Below, one piece after another: positions 5,638 through 7,851 of a stretch of 7,851 nucleotides of DNA (position 1 is its first letter; every line of letters begins with the position of its first letter). The stretch lies in assembly GCA_947303145.1 (NCBI GenBank), contig CAMYXB010000045.1:1-7851 (forward strand), in the 5' to 3' direction. Made by a program: the position numbers and the translations under genes. Source of the DNA: an uncultured Clostridia bacterium. GTDB lineage: Bacteria; Bacillota; Clostridia; Christensenellales; UBA1242. Below the pieces are notes generated by a model, which had not been told where the DNA came from, made no database searches, and was given only the letters and a program-made list of their open reading frames with translations.

Positions 5638-6738
5638 TTATATTTTCTTAATTTTTTCCCATGGAAAGTCTTCTCTGCCAAAGTGTCCATAGCAAGCAGT
5701 CTTTTGATAGATGGGACAATTTAGTCCCAACTCATCTATCATGTTGGAAAGAGAAAAATCGAAATTATTGTGGACAAAGGCATAAATTTCATCAAGCGAA
5801 GTGGTCTCTGTAGAAAATGTGTCGATGGATATTGATAATGGGCGAGGCAGTCCAATGCCGAAACTAAGTGCCACCTCACATCTTTTGGCCAGTCCATGTG
5901 CGACTATATTCTTTGCGACATATCTGGCATAATAGGCGCCAGAGCGATCCACTTTTGTGGCATTTTTTGAACTGAAAGCCCCTCCGCCCACTCGTCCTGC
6001 TGAGCCGTATGCGTCCACCACTATTTTCCTCCCCACACAGCCACTATCTGCCATGGAGCCCCATATGGTGAATCTCCCACTTGGATTTATGATGAACTCA
6101 GTGCTTGAATAATCTATGCCCCTCTCCATCAAAACTGGCAAAATGACCTCTTTTTTTATCTTATCTCTAATATAATCCAAGTCTAGTGATGCCACGTGTG
6201 AGCATGACAATAGAATTTTGCTGACAGATGTGGGGGTGTCACCCAAATATTTCACAGAGACTTGACACTTGGCATCTGCAAAAAATACATTGCTTCGCTT
6301 TCTAAATAATTCATAAGACTGCATTATGCGATGTGCTAGAATGATGGGAAGGGGCATATATTCTCTAGTTTCATCTGTAGCGTAGCCAAAGACTATGCCT
6401 TGGTCATTGGCACACAATTCCTCTCTCTTCACAGCACTGTATAAATCTATGCTTTGCTCACTTATCTCTCGAATAATGTCGAAGTGACAAGTATAGCCAA
6501 TCTCTCTAAGCACTCGTCTCGCTATAGAATCATAGTCTATATGCGCCTTGGTGGTGGCCTCGCCATAAATGAACAGTTTGTTGTTTTTGATAGCGCACTC
6601 CACTGCCATCATGCTATCCTTGTCTTGCCTCAATGCCTCGTCTAGAAAGGCGTCCGCTATCACGTCACAAGTCTTGTCGGGGTGACCGATATTGACAGAT
6701 TCACTGCTGAATATACGTTCTTTTGTTAAAAAATTCAT
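5638..6738 (-). CDS. metK: S-adenosylmethionine synthetase (methionine adenosyltransferase), divergent
   Basis: MetK makes S-adenosylmethionine from methionine and ATP in the cytoplasm. Family landmarks, numbered from the upper of two adjacent ATGs (6741): SSESVNIGHPDK (12-23), NDQGIVFGYATDE (112-124), FADAKCQV (154-161), NPSGRFTIWGSMADSGCVGRKI (219-240), GGGAFSSKNATKVDRS (252-267) and YGHFGREDFPWEK (351-363). The catalytic His20, Asp22, Lys158, Asp232, Arg238, Lys239, Lys259, Lys263 and Asp265 are all present. However, the usual GAGDQG reads CANDQG, GGPxGDxGLTGRK reads IWGSMADSGCVGRK, and GGGAFSGKD reads GGGAFSSKN. The loop after the QS motif is about three residues shorter, and the total (367) is below the usual 385-400. 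GAGGAG at 6750-6745 is six bases from the second ATG (6738), preferred here, but only three from the first. Expression is controlled by the SAM riboswitch upstream. Confidence 0.94.
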   Translation of the reverse strand: MNFLTKERIFSSESVNIGHPDKTCDVIADAFLDEALRQDKDSMMAVECAIKNNKLFIYGEATTKAHIDYDSIARRVLREIGYTCHFDIIREISEQSIDLYSAVKREELCANDQGIVFGYATDETREYMPLPIILAHRIMQSYELFRKRSNVFFADAKCQVSVKYLGDTPTSVSKILLSCSHVASLDLDYIRDKIKKEVILPVLMERGIDYSSTEFIINPSGRFTIWGSMADSGCVGRKIVVDAYGSAGRVGGGAFSSKNATKVDRSGAYYARYVAKNIVAHGLAKRCEVALSFGIGLPRPLSISIDTFSTETTSLDEIYAFVHNNFDFSLSNMIDELGLNCPIYQKTACYGHFGREDFPWEKIKKI

Positions 6739-6741
6739 CAT

Positions 6742-6895
6742 TATCTCCTCACTTTTTGAATAAAAATCATTATTTTCTTTATTTTTTTAACAAAAATGCA
6801 AATTATCGACAAAAAAATGTTGTTTTTGCAGTTATTCATTGTCTTTACAAAGATAGGAGCGTTCAATTTCTACTTCGTTGCTTGTCAAATCGAAG
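6742..6895 (-). other. metK leader between riboswitch terminator and start codon
   Basis: About 150 bases of AT-rich sequence lie between the end of the terminator and the metK ribosome binding site. Apart from the strand 6888-6876, which is complementary to the terminator's 5' half, I see no conserved element, no second promoter and no open frame that looks coding. Together with the riboswitch it fills the 350-base gene-free stretch upstream of metK. Confidence 0.6.
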
Positions 6896-6924
6896 AAAAA
6901 AAAGACCCGTTGACAAGCAACGGG
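6896..6924 (-). terminator. Riboswitch-controlled terminator of metK
   Basis: On the minus strand CCCGTTG (6924-6918) and CAACGGG (6912-6906) form a 7-bp stem with loop CTTGT, followed by TC and eight Ts (6903-6896). The 5' strand of this stem is also complementary to GAGCAATGGG (6964-6955), the 3' side of the aptamer's P1 region. This gives a mutually exclusive antiterminator of up to ten pairs, with T-G and G-T wobbles. Confidence 0.9.
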
Positions 6925-6953
6925 CAAAAGGAAAAAATAATAATAAAAAGAAA

Positions 6954-7035
6954 ACCCATTGCTCTGCCATTAGCACCTTGCAAAAGCAGGTTGCTGTGTG
7001 GTCTAAGGGGCAGTCCCTCGCACACTCTAAATGGT
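6954..7035 (-). ncRNA. SAM-I riboswitch (S-box) aptamer upstream of metK
   Basis: The minus strand carries the S-box core in order: AGAG (7028-7025), P2 GTGTG (7025-7021) pairing with CACAC (7000-6996), GAGGGACTGCCCC (7019-7007), AGCAACC (6995-6989), P3 CCTGC-TTTT-GCAAGG (6990-6976) and AAGGTGCTAAT (6979-6969). P1 is ACCATT (7035-7030) against AATGGGT (6960-6954) with one bulged G. The loop bases CTGC (7013-7010) can pair with GCAG (6967-6964), replacing the usual CTGG/CCAG pseudoknot with a matching change on both sides. The P4 hairpin normally present before the 3' strand of P1 is missing. By family knowledge, bound SAM stabilises P1, frees the terminator and lowers metK expression; without SAM the P1 3' strand forms the antiterminator. 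Confidence 0.93.
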
Positions 7036-7041
7036 ATTGAG

Positions 7042-7070
7042 ATGTTAGCATAATAAAAAAAGTATGTCAA
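7042..7070 (-). promoter_or_regulatory. Promoter of the riboswitch-metK transcript
   Basis: TTGACA (7070-7065) is followed after 17 bases by TAACAT (7047-7042), preceded by TGC, an extended -10. Transcription would start at about 7035-7036, exactly at the first bases of the riboswitch P1 stem. Confidence 0.78.
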
Positions 7071-7089
7071 GTGAAAAAACAAAAAATTT

Positions 7090-7773
7090 TTAGGAATTAT
7101 TTAATAAATCATTTATAACATAAGACACCATGACTCCCGCACAAGATAGTGGGTGATATACCACACTGCCGAGTCCACCTTGTGTTTTGACAGGACTTGA
7201 CTGGGTATAACAGACGTTTATTCCCTTATATATGCCATATTTTTTGAGTTCTAGGCGAATTTTCCTAGCCAATTTATCATATGAAGTGCGAGATATATCC
7301 ACCACTTCATAACTAGTAGGGCAAAATCTATTGCCTGTGCCCATACTGGATAGAAGTGGGATATTCTTTTCCTTGCAATGACGCATTAAAGAGACTTTTA
7401 CTTGTGTATCGTCTATGGCATCTATAATATAATCAAAGTCGCTGGTGGCGATGCCGGAAATATTGTCAGATGTAAGGCGAATATCTATGGGTGTAATGCG
7501 GACATCGGGATTGATGTCCCCAGCACGATGAACAGCCACGTCAACCTTTTTATCTCCAATAGTGGACAATGTGGATAAGACTTGTCTATTGAGATTGCTC
7601 ATAGAGAACACATCACAGTCTACCACAGTGATATGTCTAATACCCATTCTAACCAGCATCTCAAGACAATATCCACCCACTCCTCCTACGCCAAGTAGAA
7701 GTATATTCTTATCCTGAATACTATCTAAATGCTCACCTAGCACAAGACGAGTCCTATCGTAAATATTCTCCAT
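7090..7773 (-). CDS. tcdA: ThiF/E1-like protein, probable tRNA threonylcarbamoyladenosine dehydratase
   Basis: TcdA (CsdL/YgdL; YrvM in Bacillus) adenylates and dehydrates the t6A base at position 37 of ANN-reading tRNAs to cyclic t6A. The 227-residue protein opens with the N-terminal block YDRTRLVLGEHLDSIQDKNIL, then the nucleotide loop LLGVGGVGGYCLEMLVRMGI (26-45), DCDVFSMSNLNRQ (52-64) that binds ATP-Mg and carries the conserved Arg, and DAIDDTQVKVSLMRHC (118-133). SSMGTGNRFCPTSYEVVDISRTSYDKLARKIR (142-173) and the C-terminal GSVVYHPLSCAGVMVSYVINDL are specific to the YgdL/TcdA branch rather than to ThiF or MoeB. It is shorter than E. coli TcdA (268) in the C-terminal third, and there are no zinc-binding CxxC pairs. 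AAGGTAG four bases before the ATG is the ribosome binding site. No strong terminator separates it from the metK promoter. Confidence 0.88.
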   Translation of the reverse strand: MENIYDRTRLVLGEHLDSIQDKNILLLGVGGVGGYCLEMLVRMGIRHITVVDCDVFSMSNLNRQVLSTLSTIGDKKVDVAVHRAGDINPDVRITPIDIRLTSDNISGIATSDFDYIIDAIDDTQVKVSLMRHCKEKNIPLLSSMGTGNRFCPTSYEVVDISRTSYDKLARKIRLELKKYGIYKGINVCYTQSSPVKTQGGLGSVVYHPLSCAGVMVSYVINDLLNNS

Positions 7774-7851
7774 AAAACTACCTTTTTTTGTAAAAATTAT
7801 GCAAAAAAAACGTAAAAAACAATAAAATTTAATAAAAAATCAATAAAATCA
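7774..7851 (-). promoter_or_regulatory. Upstream region of tcdA
   Basis: This very AT-rich stretch at the right edge holds a -10-like CATAAT on the minus strand (7801-7796), placing a start near 7789, about 15 bases before the ATG. No convincing -35 box is seen, so the promoter call is weak. Confidence 0.35.

Noticed and set aside
6906..6924. Plus-strand CCCGTTG/CAACGGG hairpin as a plus-strand terminator or operator
   Set aside because: No T-tract follows on the plus strand. The T-tract and the linked riboswitch are on the minus strand, which explains it fully.
6723..7053. Plus-strand open frames of 105 and 85 codons upstream of metK
   Set aside because: They run antisense through the riboswitch, terminator and AT-rich leader, have no ribosome binding site, and their composition follows the poly-A/T tracts.

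Overview
This is an AT-rich window with strong AGGAG-type ribosome binding sites, consensus sigma-A promoters (TTGACA/TATAAT), U-tailed terminators, an S-box (SAM-I) riboswitch, a lipoprotein with a lipobox and normal use of TGA as stop. That combination points to a low-GC Firmicute, most likely a gut-type Clostridia or Bacilli lineage with compact intergenic regions. The exact taxon cannot be read from the sequence.

Layout from left to right. Positions 1-575 (minus) hold two small multi-membrane-segment proteins of unknown function in one transcript, the second running off the left edge. Positions 742-2161 (minus) are the classic pair lspA (lipoprotein signal peptidase) and an rluD/ylyB-type pseudouridine synthase. 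lspA appears to be transcribed from an extended -10 promoter that starts exactly at its ATG, so its mRNA is probably leaderless. Positions 2382-3032 (plus) encode a membrane-anchored or exported protein of unknown function with its own promoter and terminator. Positions 3200-3957 (plus) are a short-chain dehydrogenase/reductase split in two by a one-base frameshift in a GGGG run. A bidirectional terminator at 3960-4000 separates it from a convergent two-gene minus-strand unit: a GNAT acetyltransferase (4481-5002) followed by a small lipoprotein (3999-4454), a potential substrate of the LspA encoded here. A plus-strand tRNA-Ser(CGA) lies at 5101-5186, transcribed divergently from the GNAT gene and followed by an unusually long hairpin with a U6 tail. 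Positions 5273-5578 (minus) encode another small membrane protein with a perfect TTGACA-17-TATAAT promoter.

Positions 5638-7070 (minus) are the most informative part: a divergent S-adenosylmethionine synthetase (MetK) preceded by a 350-nt leader with its own promoter, a compact SAM-I riboswitch aptamer, a terminator, and an antiterminator pairing between the 3' strand of P1 and the 5' strand of the terminator. This is a feedback loop in which the product of MetK shuts off metK. The window ends with a ThiF/TcdA-family protein (7090-7773, minus) that probably dehydrates t6A to ct6A in tRNA.

No mobile element, CRISPR array or phage gene was seen. The strongest leads are the riboswitch (compact, apparently without P4, with a pseudoknot base change that covaries), the extra 13-nt strand after its terminator, the altered glycine framework of MetK, the frameshifted dehydrogenase and the leaderless lspA.
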